Translations under genes and position numbers: made by a program
DNA from: Euryarchaeota archaeon UBA13
Lineage (GTDB): Archaea > Thermoplasmatota > Poseidoniia > Poseidoniales > Poseidoniaceae
NCBI GenBank assembly: GCA_002495945.1
Contig: DAHU01000086.1
Location: forward strand, 1 to 12,737
Length of the DNA: 12,737 nucleotides
Reading direction: 5' to 3'
Shown here: one piece after another, positions 6,433 through 12,737 of the stretch
Position numbering within the stretch: the stretch's first letter is position 1
How the letters are laid out: each line of letters begins with the position of its first letter
Notes under the pieces: generated by a model
The model's input: the letters and a program-made list of their open reading frames with translations, nothing else
Databases searched by the model: none
What the model was told of the DNA's origin: nothing

Positions 6433-7956
6433 TCAACTGGAACATGATAACATTGAACAACCAACCCTGTGCCTTGCCCACTCAGGTCGTTTTTGAAACC
6501 ATTTTTCTTCCATTTCTGGTTGCTCATCATACGGCTGCTTTAGCAAATTGTGAAGTTCGTGGCAAATTGAATAATCTTCTTGTTCTGCTGCATCTATAGC
6601 TAATTGAGCCATCCAGTTTCTCAGTACATACTTTGGATTGGCCCTTAACATAGTACTTCGGTCTGGTTTTCCATCTACTCGTTGCCACCACTTACTTAGC
6701 CAATCGTTCCATTCAGTCATGGGTATGGTTTCAGGGTCATAGAAGGCCTGGGAAATTAACTCAGCATCCGGTTTGTCAACATGGCAAAGCACTCTGAAAA
6801 ATATAGTCATATCAGTTTCAACCTGTTGTAGTAATTCATTCAATTCAATCACTAAAGCTTCATCTGACTCTTGGAAATTTTTAATCCCGAGTTTTTCTCC
6901 CCAGTTGGTATTTTGGAATTCAATGTACTTGTTTTCATAATGTTCTAAAACAGAATACAGGCTTTCAACATCATTGATAAGCGGGGCTATTGCCTCGGCA
7001 AGGCGGGCAATATTCCAAGCACCGATTTGAGCCTGCTGTCCATATCTGTAGCGTTTGGTTGATGCATCTGTTGTATTAGGGGTCCAATTTGGGTCATAAT
7101 CCTCAAGCCAGCCGTAAGGACCGTAATCTATTGTTAAGCCATGGATTGACATGTTATCAGTGTTCATAACGCCGTGGACAAAGCCAACACGCATCCAGTG
7201 AGAAATCATTTCTGCAGTGGTCTCAGCGACATGCTTCAGCCAGTGCAAAATGCCCTCATCATCGTTGACAGAGTGTTGCGGAAAATGGTGTTTGATAGTA
7301 TGTTGCAATAAAGTGCGTAGAATATCATGATTACCGTCAGCAGTGTGTATTTGAAAACTACCAAATCGTATGAAACTGGGAGCAACACGACAAACTACAG
7401 CGCCAATTTCTGGGGCTGGATTGCCATCATACATCACGTCTCTTACCACAGTGTCTCCTGTAGTGACCAAAGAAAGAGCCCTGGTGGTTGGAACATTTAG
7501 ATGAAACATCGCTTCACTACAGAGAAATTCTCTTATCGACGAGCGAAGCACTGCTCTTCCGTCAGCAAAACGTGAGTAGGGAGTTCTACCTGCTCCCTTT
7601 AGTTGTAATTCTAGAGTTTCAGTCGGTGTCTTTACCTCGCCAAGAGTTATTGCTCTGCCGTCACCTAATTGATGCGCCCAATTGCCAAATTGGTGCCCAC
7701 CGTATCGTTGGGCATATGGTTGCATGCCTTTAACGACCTTGCCGCCGCCAAGTACTCCACCATCGGTTTTGGTTAAATTCAATATTTCTGCCATTTCTGC
7801 TGACCAAAGCCTAAGTTTTGGATTGACTGGTTCAGTTGGCTGTACCTTCGACCAACATGCGCCAGGAACCTGACGAGGCTTACCTCCTACCTCCTTATCA
7901 CCGGGTGTTTCATCGATAAAACGGCTACTCCAAGTGAGTGACTCCAGTTTAGCCAT
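6433..7956 (-). CDS. selO: SelO/YdiU family protein adenylyltransferase (pseudokinase)
   Basis: The protein has 507 residues from the ATG at 7956. I chose this start because GGAGTTG (7965-7971) lies 8 nt upstream. An ATG at 8004 is also in frame and would overlap the deacetylase gene by 11 nt. SelO proteins have a kinase fold with flipped nucleotide and transfer AMP to Ser/Thr/Tyr of target proteins, often redox proteins. Seen in order: RQVPGACWS; QRYGGHQFGNWAHQLGDGRA; ELQLKGAGRTPYSRFADGRA (Lys120 of the ATP site); GVMNTDNMSI with the metal-binding Asn/Asp; and TIDYGPYGWLEDYDP. The chain ends LSCSS, as in bacterial YdiU, with Cys where animal SelO has selenocysteine. Length and motifs are typical and complete. 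It is the last gene of a five-gene operon. Confidence 0.95.
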   Translation of the reverse strand: MAKLESLTWSSRFIDETPGDKEVGGKPRQVPGACWSKVQPTEPVNPKLRLWSAEMAEILNLTKTDGGVLGGGKVVKGMQPYAQRYGGHQFGNWAHQLGDGRAITLGEVKTPTETLELQLKGAGRTPYSRFADGRAVLRSSIREFLCSEAMFHLNVPTTRALSLVTTGDTVVRDVMYDGNPAPEIGAVVCRVAPSFIRFGSFQIHTADGNHDILRTLLQHTIKHHFPQHSVNDDEGILHWLKHVAETTAEMISHWMRVGFVHGVMNTDNMSIHGLTIDYGPYGWLEDYDPNWTPNTTDASTKRYRYGQQAQIGAWNIARLAEAIAPLINDVESLYSVLEHYENKYIEFQNTNWGEKLGIKNFQESDEALVIELNELLQQVETDMTIFFRVLCHVDKPDAELISQAFYDPETIPMTEWNDWLSKWWQRVDGKPDRSTMLRANPKYVLRNWMAQLAIDAAEQEDYSICHELHNLLKQPYDEQPEMEEKWFQKRPEWARHRVGCSMLSCSS

Positions 7957-7964
7957 ATCTAATG

Positions 7965-7971
7965 CAACTCC
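7965..7971 (-). promoter_or_regulatory. Ribosome-binding site for selO
   Basis: GGAGTTG on the minus strand lies 8 nt before the ATG at 7956, inside the longer alternative reading frame and beyond the stop of the deacetylase gene. It supports the shorter SelO start. Confidence 0.5.
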
Positions 7972-7993
7972 GTTTGTATATTGAATGTGTGGT

Positions 7994-8962
7994 TTAATCC
8001 GCATTGGCTAGAATTGTCTCATTTGCTTGTGAAGCACTGACAAATAGATCGCAAAAGGCATCTATGGTATGACCAATCGGCTCTGAATAGCCACCTCCCA
8101 TGAAGACGACTGTAGGGATTGAGTCTCTAATGACATAATCAAACACCAAATCGTTTCTTAATTTCATTCCTTCTCTAGAGACATTCAACTTACCCAAAGA
8201 ATCGGTAGTCAGGCCGTCAACGCCAGCTTGGAACAGGATTAATTCAGGCTCAAATTCCGTTGTTAGTTCCAAGGCTTTCCGCACCATTTTGAGGTACGCT
8301 GCATCTTCTGCTTTAGGTGGTAATTCAAGGTCATAATCACTAATCGATTTACGGAATGGAAAATTTTGTTTGCAGTGAATGGATATGGTCAAAACCTCCG
8401 GAACATTTTGCAGTATTGTCGCAGTACCATCGCCTTGGTGAACGTCGAAATCAAGGATGGCTATCTTAGAGATTCCGTACTTCTTAATGGCAATCATCGA
8501 GCATACGGCTAAGTCGTTAAAGATGCAATAACCCGAGCCAAAGTCAAAGTGAGCGTGGTGAGTGCCACCCGCCATATTTCCTGCAATTCCACCATGATTG
8601 ACTACCCGCTCAAGCGCTGATATTGCTCCTCCAACGAGCAGTAATGTTCGCGGGATTATTTCAGGAGTCCATGGGGTTAGACCAATTCGTTTAACCTCCT
8701 TTTCGGTCAGAGTCTGATTAAGAAAATTGTCAACATAATATGGGTCATGAGCCATGGTCAGTTCACTCCGAGACGCTTCCTTTGGCTCCATGATGTCAAA
8801 TTTTGTTCCAAGTTCAGTTGTTGTTAATCGATCAAGCAGTTTCGTATACCTATCTCTTGGAAATCTTGCTTTAGGATGGATACCATTTGTGTATATTGGA
8901 TGATACCAAATCGGTAGGGTGTACTGTGATTTATTGTTTGAATCTGGCGTAATGACTGACAT
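7994..8962 (-). CDS. Histone deacetylase family protein (HDAC/AcuC-like zinc hydrolase)
   Basis: The protein has 322 residues from the ATG at 8962, with GGGTGA (8969-8974) six nt upstream. The adjacent ATG at 8965 leaves only three. Family members remove acetyl groups from lysines of proteins or from small molecules such as polyamines, using a zinc-activated water. The catalytic set is intact (numbered from 8965): paired His136-His137 in AGGTHHAHFD; zinc ligands Asp174 and His176 in LDFDVHQGDGT and Asp250 in FQAGVDGL; and the transition-state Tyr293 in MGGGYSEP. The N-terminal segment LPIWYHPIYTNGIHPKARFP matches the start of short single-domain bacterial and HDAC11-like members. Length is normal. 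Possible substrates are lysine-acetylated proteins, acetylpolyamines or chromatin proteins; the sequence does not say which. It follows the Met-sulfoxide reductase gene by 18 nt. Confidence 0.93.
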   Translation of the reverse strand: MSVITPDSNNKSQYTLPIWYHPIYTNGIHPKARFPRDRYTKLLDRLTTTELGTKFDIMEPKEASRSELTMAHDPYYVDNFLNQTLTEKEVKRIGLTPWTPEIIPRTLLLVGGAISALERVVNHGGIAGNMAGGTHHAHFDFGSGYCIFNDLAVCSMIAIKKYGISKIAILDFDVHQGDGTATILQNVPEVLTISIHCKQNFPFRKSISDYDLELPPKAEDAAYLKMVRKALELTTEFEPELILFQAGVDGLTTDSLGKLNVSREGMKLRNDLVFDYVIRDSIPTVVFMGGGYSEPIGHTIDAFCDLFVSASQANETILANAD

Positions 8963-8980
8963 CATGCTTCACCCAAGCAT

Positions 8981-9436
8981 TCAGAAATATTTGTTGCCGA
9001 GATATTGACACAGATGCTCTGTAAATTCAATGTCTGACGGCGAAAAAGCAGCCGGATAGTCTGAATCCAAATCCAAAACTGCAACAACGTCACCGGTGGT
9101 GCTTTTTACTGGTACCACTACCTCACTCAGCGTAGAGGAACTACAAGCGATGTGTTCGGGTCTTGCGTGTACATCCGGAACATCTTGTGTTTCCCCGGTT
9201 TTGGCGGCGGCTCCACAGATTCCTTTATCGAAAGGAATAACCAAGCAACCGTGCCCACCTTGATACGGACCAATTTTGAGGAGATTAGGTTCCACGGTTC
9301 GATAAAAACCAGTCCAGTGAAAGTGTTCGAATGAATTGTGTAATTCACATACTACAGTAGACATTGCAGATACCCAGTCGTCCTCGTCTTGGAGTAGAGA
9401 TTTTATCCTTGCAAACACATCATCATGAATTGACAT
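8981..9436 (-). CDS. msrC: Free methionine-(R)-sulfoxide reductase (GAF domain)
   Basis: The protein has 151 residues and is a single GAF domain. It reduces free L-methionine-(R)-sulfoxide to methionine in the cytoplasm, using a disulfide relay recharged by thioredoxin. Diagnostic segments are FHWTGFYRT, LKIGPYQGGHGCLVIPFDKGICGAAA, VPDVHARPEHIACSS and SEVVVPV. Three cysteines, Cys64, Cys74 and Cys98, keep the 10- and 24-residue spacing of the catalytic and resolving cysteines of yeast and E. coli fRMsr. The enzyme should therefore be active by the same relay. Length is typical of the family. Its start lies nine nt after the stop of the membrane-protein gene, with no clear Shine-Dalgarno, so translation is probably coupled. 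It complements ordinary MsrA/MsrB, which repair protein-bound residues. Confidence 0.94.
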   Translation of the reverse strand: MSIHDDVFARIKSLLQDEDDWVSAMSTVVCELHNSFEHFHWTGFYRTVEPNLLKIGPYQGGHGCLVIPFDKGICGAAAKTGETQDVPDVHARPEHIACSSSTLSEVVVPVKSTTGDVVAVLDLDSDYPAAFSPSDIEFTEHLCQYLGNKYF

Positions 9437-9445
9437 GTTGCAAGA

Positions 9446-10015
9446 TTAATCTGCTAATATTTGAGAACTTGCTTTATTCCTACGATTTAGTTGTATCATA
9501 ATAAGCCAGACCACGGCTAAAATAGCAAGGTTGGTGAACCATACAGTCGGGTCTGACCATCTCGTTCCATCATATCGCCAATCGGAAATAGGGTGAAATA
9601 CAGGCGTTGGAAAAAATTGTGCGGTGTGTGATGGGATATCGGTAATGATATTGAGTAACCATGGCAACCAGATGAGAAATGCTTGCTTTTTTGCGCTCAT
9701 GCTAGCAATGTAGAATCGACTAATGATTTTCGGTGTACCGTAACGATTGAGATAATACCACGTGACAAGGAATCCAATTGTTACAGTAACTGCGCTGTGG
9801 CTCCATTGGTATATTTCCCATGAGAGCGGATGAAAATCTTCTGTTGTTGTTGTATCGTCAACGCGTGGATTACGGTGGCCGGTAAATAAGGAAATAATTG
9901 TCACTGGCAAAAAAGCCATCAAGTCGGGAATTACGCCCATTGCGCCAGAAAATCGACCTTTTATCTTGCCGTGAGTTACTGCCATTCCCCAAAGCCAATG
10001 TGATAGTACATCCAT
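9446..10015 (-). CDS. YdjM-like membrane-bound metal-dependent hydrolase family protein
   Basis: The protein has 189 residues. It starts MDVLSHWLWG with His6, then GVIPDLMAF (Pro30-Asp31), QWSHSAV (His73) and LLNIITDIPSH (Asp126, His130), followed by FFPTPVFHPISDW. This spacing of His and Asp residues in and around membrane helices matches predicted membrane-bound metal-dependent hydrolases of the YdjM/DUF457 type, whose substrate is not established. Four hydrophobic stretches are visible (about 24-45, 73-90, 110-127 and 157-175). A short hydrophilic loop (RNPRVDDTTTTEDFHPLSW) probably sits on one face. Its Shine-Dalgarno sequence is provided by the Glu codons ending the preceding zinc-ribbon gene, which suggests coupled translation as the second gene of the operon. 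Confidence 0.75.
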   Translation of the reverse strand: MDVLSHWLWGMAVTHGKIKGRFSGAMGVIPDLMAFLPVTIISLFTGHRNPRVDDTTTTEDFHPLSWEIYQWSHSAVTVTIGFLVTWYYLNRYGTPKIISRFYIASMSAKKQAFLIWLPWLLNIITDIPSHTAQFFPTPVFHPISDWRYDGTRWSDPTVWFTNLAILAVVWLIMIQLNRRNKASSQILAD

Positions 10016-10019
10016 AACA

Positions 10020-10193
10020 CTACTCCTCCTCTAACTGGCTAAGGAAATGAGTAAAGTCTTCTTCTGTATCGAACTCTAGTACTAGTGGTGATATTTCTTC
10101 ACAGTCTTGGCATTGGTATTGTTGACCAGTCATAAAGCCAAGATAGGGATATACTCTAATGCTGTGGCAGAACATGCAAGCTCTAAATGACAC
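10020..10193 (-). CDS. Zinc-ribbon microprotein, first gene of the operon
   Basis: A 57-residue protein read from a GTG at 10193. An ATG at 10175 is in frame but would drop the first cysteine of the knuckle. GGTGG lies seven nt before the GTG and a TGA bounds the frame just upstream. Two CxxC knuckles are seen, C-M-F-C (residues 6-9) and C-Q-D-C (28-31), separated by a short hairpin-forming stretch (SIRVYPYLGFMTGQQYQ). This is a single zinc ribbon. The C-terminus is acidic (EFDTEEDFTHFLSQLEEE). Such small ribbons bind zinc and often act in protein or nucleic-acid contacts; the partner is unknown. It ends four nt before the membrane-protein start and overlaps no other likely gene. Confidence 0.7.
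   Translation of the reverse strand: MSFRACMFCHSIRVYPYLGFMTGQQYQCQDCEEISPLVLEFDTEEDFTHFLSQLEEE
10023..10031 (-). promoter_or_regulatory. Ribosome-binding site embedded in the zinc-ribbon gene
   Basis: GAGGAGGAG encodes the last three Glu codons of the zinc-ribbon protein and lies seven nt before the ATG at 10015. It is a strong Shine-Dalgarno match. Translation of the membrane protein should depend on ribosomes leaving the microprotein. Confidence 0.6.
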
Positions 10194-10250
10194 AACCCAA
10201 CCACCGATTCATAGTATTTGATTTATTGTCGCACATCCTCAAAACAACTG

Positions 10251-10257
10251 TTTATAT
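10251..10257. promoter_or_regulatory. TATA box between divergent genes
   Basis: TTTATAT is centred 26 nt before the ATG at 10280, ideal for a leaderless plus-strand mRNA. Read on the minus strand it is ATATAAA, and it could also serve the operon starting at 10193 with a leader of about 35 nt. Shared use is inference. Confidence 0.5.
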
Positions 10258-10279
10258 CACCACAGCGGAATCATCCACC

Positions 10280-10516
10280 ATGGCAAGAGAATGCAACATA
10301 GACGCTAGAGGTAAGTTTGTTAGACTATTAGGCGGAACCTTTTCACTTGCTTTCGGCCTTGTTTTAGCCACTCTGCTATTGTTAGGCATCCTGACAACAA
10401 ATTGGCTAACTATCTCTTCAGTAATAGGGTTGTTTTTTGGTGGCGCTTTGGGAATCTATGAAGGACGCTCTGGATGGTGTGTTGCAAGAGCAATGGGAAT
10501 TTGGACACCAATTTGA
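10280..10516 (+). CDS. Small two-helix membrane protein with C-terminal GWC-x2-RA-x-G-x2-TP motif
   Basis: The protein has 78 residues from the ATG at 10280. The frame is open to 10187, but the extra 31 residues would overlap the zinc-ribbon gene and lie upstream of the TATA box. The start MARECNIDARGKFVRLLGG is followed by two hydrophobic helices (about 18-40 and 43-59). The chain ends EGRSGWCVARAMGIWTPI. Small integral proteins with an N-terminal Cys and a terminal GWC-x2-RA-x-G-x2-TP signature occur in bacteria and archaea, resembling the membrane modules (DUF2892-like) linked to rhodanese proteins. A sulfur or redox role through the two cysteines is possible but not shown. It is transcribed divergently from the redox-themed operon. 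Confidence 0.75.
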   Translation: MARECNIDARGKFVRLLGGTFSLAFGLVLATLLLLGILTTNWLTISSVIGLFFGGALGIYEGRSGWCVARAMGIWTPI

Positions 10517-10534
10517 GAATCGGTCAAATTTGCG

Positions 10535-10548
10535 GGGTTAACAAACCC
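10535..10548 (+). terminator. Short hairpin after the small membrane protein gene
   Basis: GGGTT-AACA-AACCC forms a five-bp stem with a four-nt loop 18 nt after the stop codon. No long T-run follows. It may mark the 3' end of the transcript. The call is weak, because archaeal termination depends mainly on T-tracts. Confidence 0.25.
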
Positions 10549-10576
10549 TACTTTACGGCAATTACCATAGGTTATG

Positions 10577-10584
10577 TTTATACC
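10577..10584 (+). promoter_or_regulatory. TATA-like promoter of the basic-tail protein
   Basis: TTTATACC lies about 40 nt before the ATG at 10621. Transcription about 26 nt downstream would leave a leader of roughly 15 nt containing GGGGTG, a reasonable Shine-Dalgarno site about 7 nt from the ATG. Confidence 0.45.
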
Positions 10585-10620
10585 ATAATGAATTAATTTT
10601 GCACCGATGGGGTGCACTTT

Positions 10621-11139
10621 ATGGAGCGTGAGCAAGAGACATTAAGTGATAATTTTGCTGATATTGTGCTGAAAGAAGTTTCAGACGGTCAACCAATTAA
10701 GGAACAATTGACATTGGAGGTGAAAGCTAAACCGATCGTCGATGATGACGAATCTTTTGCTAATCTCGCTTCACGAATAGTCGATGAAGTGATAACTAAT
10801 CGTTCTGCGAAATCACTAGCCAAACAAGTACTAGAACAAGCAGGTATCACTCAAAACAATGAGGTCGCTGAACCAAAAATATCCAATGGCCATTTAAGAC
10901 ATGTAGGGCAACGTGCGCGTAAATTATCGAGGAAACAAAACGATTCTCAATCACTGAGAATTAGAAGAGTCAAGCGAAATATTAGGGGTCCGCCACCCAA
11001 TTTGCGTAGGATGGGTGCTCCAAAAGCCACTAGAAATAGACCCGCTTTAGGTATGGAGGATGAACAAAATCGCTCAGCCCGAGATTCAAATAACAGACGT
11101 GGGAAAATTAAGAAGAAGCGCAGGTTGTTTGGCAGATAA
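10621..11139 (+). CDS. Charge-segregated hypothetical protein (acidic N-terminus, Arg/Lys-rich C-terminus)
   Basis: The protein has 172 residues from the ATG at 10621. A GTG at 10612 is in frame, but the GGGGTG ribosome-binding site overlaps it. I recognise no family. Residues 1-90 are acidic and helix-forming (DNFADIVLKEVSDG, ESFANLASRIVDEVI, SAKSLAKQVLEQAGI). From about 90 the chain becomes strongly basic and probably disordered (RHVGQRARKLSRKQ, RIRRVKRNIRGPPPNLRRM) and ends GKIKKKRRLFGR. There is no signal peptide or membrane helix. A basic tail of this kind usually binds nucleic acid or ribosomes, so an RNA- or DNA-associated role is plausible but only inferred. It lies 51 nt upstream of the acyl-CoA dehydrogenase on the same strand, and the two may share a transcript. 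Confidence 0.75.
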   Translation: MEREQETLSDNFADIVLKEVSDGQPIKEQLTLEVKAKPIVDDDESFANLASRIVDEVITNRSAKSLAKQVLEQAGITQNNEVAEPKISNGHLRHVGQRARKLSRKQNDSQSLRIRRVKRNIRGPPPNLRRMGAPKATRNRPALGMEDEQNRSARDSNNRRGKIKKKRRLFGR

Positions 11140-11154
11140 TTCTACAAATTGTCA

Positions 11155-11170
11155 AAAAGGGAGACCTTTT
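11155..11170 (+). promoter_or_regulatory. GNRA-loop hairpin ahead of the acyl-CoA dehydrogenase
   Basis: AAAAGG-GAGA-CCTTTT is a perfect six-bp stem closed by a GAGA tetraloop, 20 nt before the ATG at 11191. It could be a weak terminator or processing point between the two genes, or a leader element. Its function is unproven. Confidence 0.3.
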
Positions 11171-11190
11171 CGGGTCAATAAGTGGTAGTA

Positions 11191-12384
11191 ATGGACATAG
11201 CAAACCCTACTGAAGAACATGCAATGCTCCGCTCGATGATTAGAGACTGGGTAGAGGAATATGTTGAACCCCAGGCATTCGAACATGACAAAAAAGAATT
11301 ATTCAATTTAGAGTTACTAAAATCGATGGGCGAACTTGGTTTATTGGGAATCAGTGCGCCTGAGGAATACGGTGGAGCAGGTCTAGACGCCACTGCTTGT
11401 GCGATTGTTCACGAAGAGTTATCTGCCTCAGACCCGGGTTTTGCCCTTGCTTACCTTGCACACGCAATGCTGTTTGTTAATAATTTAGCATACAACGGCA
11501 ACGAAGAACAGAAGGCCAGAATTTTGCCGAAAGTATGCTCGGGCGAATGGATTGGCGCAATGGCAATGTCAGAGCCTGATGCTGGAACAGATGTTCTAGG
11601 TCTGTCAACTAATGCTGAACAGCAAGCAGATGGAACTTGGAAATTAAACGGACGCAAGATGTGGATTACCAATGGCTGTTTGGATGAAACCGGAACGCCA
11701 GCAGATGTGGTATGGGTTTATGCTCGAACAGGAACCGATGAGAAAGGCAGAGTACAATTGTCTACCTTCCTAGTAGAAGCTGGGATGCCGGGTTATTCAG
11801 TCGGGCAGAAAATCTACGACAAAACCGGAATGCGAGCATCTAATACTGCGGAATTAGTATTTGATGACTGTATTTTGCCTGCTGAAAATTTAGTAGGTGC
11901 ACCTGGTGAATCGCTAATTCACATGATGTGTAATCTCGAAGTCGAGAGATTGACGCTTGGAGCAATGTCTCTTGGCATTGCGCGAAGATGTTTAGCAGAA
12001 ATGAATCAATATGCTACAGACAGAACCGCATTCGGTCACCAGATTCGAGACTTCGGACAAATCCAGCAACATATTGGTAACTCTTGGGCCAAGTACCGAG
12101 CAATGCGTTCTTACATCTATGATACTGCGGCTAACATGACGCTTGGAAAAGCAGGTCACAGGTTAGATTCCGATGGAGTCAAATTGTTTGCTGCAACAGC
12201 CGCTAAGGAAATTGCTGACTCGGCGATACAAGTTTTGGGTGGCTACGGTTATGTCGGTGAATACCACGTTGAACGGTTGTGGAGAGATTCGAAACTACTG
12301 GAAATTGGCGGCGGAACAGTCGAGTCGCACCAGAAAAACATTGCCAAGGACTTGGCGAAAAACCCTGAATCGATTGATAACTAA
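11191..12384 (+). CDS. Acyl-CoA dehydrogenase, isovaleryl-CoA dehydrogenase type
   Basis: The protein has 397 residues from the ATG at 11191. A GTG three codons earlier is in frame. This is an FAD flavoenzyme that oxidises acyl-CoA thioesters at the alpha-beta bond and passes electrons to electron-transfer flavoprotein. Domain order is standard. The helical N-terminus contains LGLLGISAPEEYGGAGLD. The middle beta domain has GAMAMSEPDAGTDVL and KMWITNG. The helical C-terminus has DRTAFGHQIRDFGQIQQHI and VLGGYGYVGEYHVERLWRD. The base position used by medium-chain enzymes is Gly in EIGGGTVESH, whereas NLEVERLTLG carries a Glu (residue 252) where isovaleryl-CoA dehydrogenase has its base. This points to branched-chain acyl-CoA (leucine breakdown) substrates, though related short-branched acyl-CoAs are possible. 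Its stop is immediately followed by the stop of the opposing gene. Confidence 0.94.
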   Translation: MDIANPTEEHAMLRSMIRDWVEEYVEPQAFEHDKKELFNLELLKSMGELGLLGISAPEEYGGAGLDATACAIVHEELSASDPGFALAYLAHAMLFVNNLAYNGNEEQKARILPKVCSGEWIGAMAMSEPDAGTDVLGLSTNAEQQADGTWKLNGRKMWITNGCLDETGTPADVVWVYARTGTDEKGRVQLSTFLVEAGMPGYSVGQKIYDKTGMRASNTAELVFDDCILPAENLVGAPGESLIHMMCNLEVERLTLGAMSLGIARRCLAEMNQYATDRTAFGHQIRDFGQIQQHIGNSWAKYRAMRSYIYDTAANMTLGKAGHRLDSDGVKLFAATAAKEIADSAIQVLGGYGYVGEYHVERLWRDSKLLEIGGGTVESHQKNIAKDLAKNPESIDN

Positions 12385-12737
12385 TTAATCGCTTTTTAAT
12401 CCAACTAATTTCTTGGTTGAGGTCCACGCTGAAGCGATCATACTTGATGCGAATAACAAACCAACCGCAATGACTGTGCCCCAAATCCATACATTCGAAA
12501 CTGTAGTCATTGTTTCATCATTAACCATTAGTCCAAAAGTAGTAGTAATTCCAACAGCAATTGAAGTTTGGAACATGAGTAGTTTTGGTAACTGTAGCGC
12601 TTTTGAGGACTTTCCAAGTCGTTGTAGAAGGTAGTATGACCAAGTCAATGCACCGATGCCCCATATTGGTATTTCTGCTGGGTAACTATCTACGATAAGT
12701 ATCGCATTATCTGATAGAAACTTGTCAATTCCAAACA
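12385..12737 (-). CDS. Membrane protein, partial (N-terminus beyond window)
   Basis: The frame is open from the right edge to a stop at 12385-12387, giving 117 visible complete codons. No convincing start is seen: the TTG at 12648 lies inside the continuous frame. Three hydrophobic segments are visible. One spans PAEIPIWGIGALTWSYYLL. One is LLMFQTSIAVGITTTFGLMV. One is WIWGTVIAVGLLFASSMIAS. A short polar tail (TKKLVGLKSD) follows. The polar loop NDETMTTVSN separates the last two helices. I recognise no family. The gene converges on the acyl-CoA dehydrogenase, and the two stop codons are directly adjacent (TAA then TTA), so there is no spacer. Confidence 0.75.
   Translation of the reverse strand, partial: FGIDKFLSDNAILIVDSYPAEIPIWGIGALTWSYYLLQRLGKSSKALQLPKLLMFQTSIAVGITTTFGLMVNDETMTTVSNVWIWGTVIAVGLLFASSMIASAWTSTKKLVGLKSD

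Noticed and set aside
6433..6450. Selenocysteine at the SelO C-terminus
   Set aside because: The chain ends CSS with a TGT/TGC-type Cys codon and a normal stop, as in bacterial YdiU. No in-frame TGA precedes it.
9127..9348. Alternative frames inside the fRMsr gene
   Set aside because: They lie wholly within a gene whose three diagnostic cysteines and motifs are intact.
10560..10585. Possible fourth repeat copy (CAATTACCATAGGTTATG)
   Set aside because: Only the ATTACCAT part resembles the repeat. The GCAG-GTAT half is missing and the stretch is explained by a promoter.

Overview
The window looks like a fragment of a planktonic euryarchaeal genome, most likely Marine Group II (Candidatus Poseidoniales). 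This is inferred from gene content and signals, since there is no rRNA gene. Several genes have a TATA-like element centred about 25 nt before the start codon and no ribosome-binding site, the pattern of leaderless archaeal mRNAs. Others have GGAG/GGTGA-type Shine-Dalgarno sites. A very large secreted protein combines RCC1-type and thrombospondin-type-3 calcium-binding repeats with a C-terminal membrane anchor, a style typical of these archaea. The DNA is AT-rich with no abrupt coding-style change, although 3.4-5.3 kb is visibly more AT-rich and less recognisable than the rest.

Layout. (1) 1-3381, minus: a giant surface protein cut by the left edge. It has a signal peptide, seven RCC1-like blades, an Ig/cadherin-like segment, about 19 TSP3 calcium loops, a membrane segment and a cytoplasmic helical tail. 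(2) 3382-5335: three unrelated small genes (a putative uracil-DNA-glycosylase-fold protein, a small membrane protein and an orphan) on alternating strands. They are separated by three direct copies of a 25-26 bp intergenic repeat with an ACCATGGT palindromic core. I know of no match for this repeat. (3) 5508-6386, plus: a dienelactone-hydrolase-like alpha/beta hydrolase. (4) 10193-6433, minus: a compact five-gene operon of a zinc-ribbon microprotein (not obvious in a plain ORF scan because it starts with GTG), a YdjM-like membrane protein, free methionine-(R)-sulfoxide reductase, an HDAC-family deacetylase and SelO/YdiU protein adenylyltransferase. (5) 10280-12384, plus: a small membrane protein, a charge-segregated basic protein and an isovaleryl-CoA-dehydrogenase-type acyl-CoA dehydrogenase. 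(6) 12385-12737, minus: the C-terminal part of a membrane protein cut by the right edge. Its stop codon abuts that of the dehydrogenase.

How the genes may work together. The operon in (4) groups oxidative-damage repair (free Met sulfoxide reduction) with two post-translational modification enzymes (AMP transfer and deacetylation), suggesting a stress or redox-control unit. The adenylyltransferase and reductase functions are established for these families; the joint role is inference. No tRNA, rRNA, CRISPR array, transposase or integrase was found, and no gene-free stretch exceeds about 175 bp.
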